From NCBI GenBank assembly GCA_945910005.1, contig OX246738.1, positions 24,179,686 through 24,243,685 on the forward strand: a stretch of 64,000 nucleotides of DNA, read 5' to 3'. The notes below the pieces were generated by a model. That model was given only the letters and a program-made list of their open reading frames with translations. It was not told the origin of the DNA and did not search any database. Positions 57,020-64,000 of this stretch are shown piece by piece. The translations under genes and the position numbers were made by a program. This DNA comes from Isoperla grammatica (taxonomy: Eukaryota; Arthropoda; Insecta; Plecoptera; Perlodidae). Numbering within the stretch: the stretch's first letter is position 1; the number at the start of each line of letters is the position of its first letter.

Positions 57020-57025
57020 TTTATT
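57020..57025 (-). terminator. Candidate COPS2 polyadenylation signal
   Basis: AATAAA on the minus strand (TTTATT on plus) about 107 nt downstream of the COPS2 stop codon, a usual distance for a short 3' UTR. Based on the hexamer and position only. Confidence 0.35.
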
Positions 57026-57131
57026 ATAACAAGTGGGAGGCACTACTAGCTTGAAATAGCAAGGTATGAGAGAAATAAAAGTAATGCTGAATGACTTTTC
57101 AAATGCACTCACTTGACCATTAGAATGTTAA

Positions 57132-62898
<5,767 letters not shown>

Positions 62899-64000
62899 CT
62901 GTTAAACATTTTATAGAAATGCATCAGCGATCAATGACATCTAAGACTACACTAATCATAATTGTAAATTTGAGAATGCTATAGCAGGCAACCATATACC
63001 AGTGGTAGTAATTTTTGAAGCCAGAGGATTAATGAGTTATTAGTTATTACTTATTAGTGGTTATTTGTTATAATTCTTGATGATAAAAAGTGGTAGACAT
63101 ATTCGTACAAATTTGATTAGGCCTATACAGGTTTTTAAGCTTAATCCAGCTTTATGGATAATCATGGAGATGTAGCCCTGACTGGGGATTGAACCCAGAT
63201 CGCCGACTGTACGGTACTGGGGCAGCTGGAACAAACCTAACTACTTAACTTATTTGTGATTGTTGACACGATCGACTGAACACCAGACTGCATACCCGAA
63301 TATCGTTTTGGGTTGTAGGCCTATAATAAATGACTGCAGGATCGCATGCACTAGTAATCCATTCCTCACATCCCATGAGTTGAGAAGTATGATTATACAT
63401 ACAGGTTTTTAAGCTTAATGGATAATGTATGACAAACTAATGGAAAATTTCCCGTATGGCAGTGAAACGGCCGAAGAGCAGTAATTACTATTATGTCTGC
63501 ATCACCACGATGAGTGAGGGTAACATCGTCCTGTCATCATTCTGGACGTTCGTTGACGAAACCTACCCTTACCAGATTTAACTAAATGGTAAAACATAGG
63601 TATATACATTCTGCACTTTGCACAAACATAGCCTAACATTCCCATGCAACCCTACTCCCCACCAAAAGTATATGGTAGCTGAATGGCAGGTGCAGTCAGT
63701 GACTTTTAACCTGATAAAATGATAGTGTAATGAGGGTACACATGTAAACAGTGTAGCTATAAAAACTTAATGCACCCCCAAAAAGTTTGCAACCCTGGCA
63801 GCTGAGGCCCCAGACCAGCTGTTCCAGATCCAAACTGTTTGGTGCCACCTACTTGCTAGTGGAATTTTCCCCTAGCAAATAGACAACACAAATTCATTTG
63901 GCAAGGGTCCTACCACAGTTAGGTAGAATACAGTGGCGGCTGGTAGGGGGAGGCAAGGGAGGCCGGGCCTCCTCAAACATTATCGGAGGGAGGAGGATTA
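62899..64000 (-). other. COPS2 first-intron sequence
   Basis: Upstream of the first identified COPS2 exon. No exon encoding the acidic N-terminus was found here, so it must lie outside the window. The minus strand at about 63170-63235 has a tRNA-like B box (GGGTTCAATCC), probably another SINE head. The motif ACAGGTTTTTAAGCTTAAT occurs twice in direct orientation (63127 and 63401). Confidence 0.5.

Larger units (their letters stand above)
48185..57131. other. PHM-COPS2 intergenic region
   Basis: Tail-to-tail gap of 8.9 kb with no supported gene. It contains the hAT and MITE elements listed separately and AT-rich sequence. An 88-codon frame at 55382-55648 is open but has no recognisable domain. 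The left part should contain the PHM 3' UTR. Confidence 0.5.

Overview
This window is animal nuclear DNA from an invertebrate, most likely a marine deuterostome. Genes are split by many introns with clean GT-AG junctions, spacing is wide, DNA-transposon remnants are dense, and the palindromic octamer TAGGCCTA recurs throughout. Phylum and species cannot be fixed from the sequence alone. Four conserved genes were assembled exon by exon, and all splice phases agree. They are MPHOSPH10 (minus, 2941-8948, 3 exons, complete), PARP16 (plus, 11294-16033, 5 exons, complete), a stand-alone peptidylglycine alpha-hydroxylating monooxygenase, PHM (plus, 29193-48184, 9 exons, complete), and COPS2/CSN2 (minus, 57132-62898, 6 exons, lacking only the short first exon).

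Layout: 1-2940 is a gene desert with one hAT-type element. MPHOSPH10 and PARP16 are head to head, with about 2.3 kb between start codons. PARP16 is followed by a 13-kb transposon-rich gap (16034-29192). PHM spans 19 kb, of which 11 kb is its first intron. PHM and COPS2 converge tail to tail across an 8.9-kb gap. The genes are unrelated housekeeping or processing functions: ribosome assembly, ER mono-ADP-ribosylation, peptide-hormone amidation and cullin deneddylation. They form no pathway.

The most unusual content is in the introns and gaps. More than twenty elements with terminal inverted repeats (TIRs) were delimited, many with intact target-site duplications (TSDs). Three carry protein-coding exons that look like cargo or remnants: a P2X7-receptor C-terminal (ballast) domain reading frame inside a TTAA-flanked element in MPHOSPH10 intron 2, and two separate MADF-domain first exons inside two different TIR elements (17.5-18.3 kb and 57.4-58.2 kb). 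Other notable structures are a 54-bp micro-element with a 9-bp TSD and an empty site visible in the same window, a self-nested element array whose units carry CRE-like and YY1-like sites, a 499-bp element between perfect 13-bp direct repeats, and a 69-nt-arm foldback in PHM intron 1.
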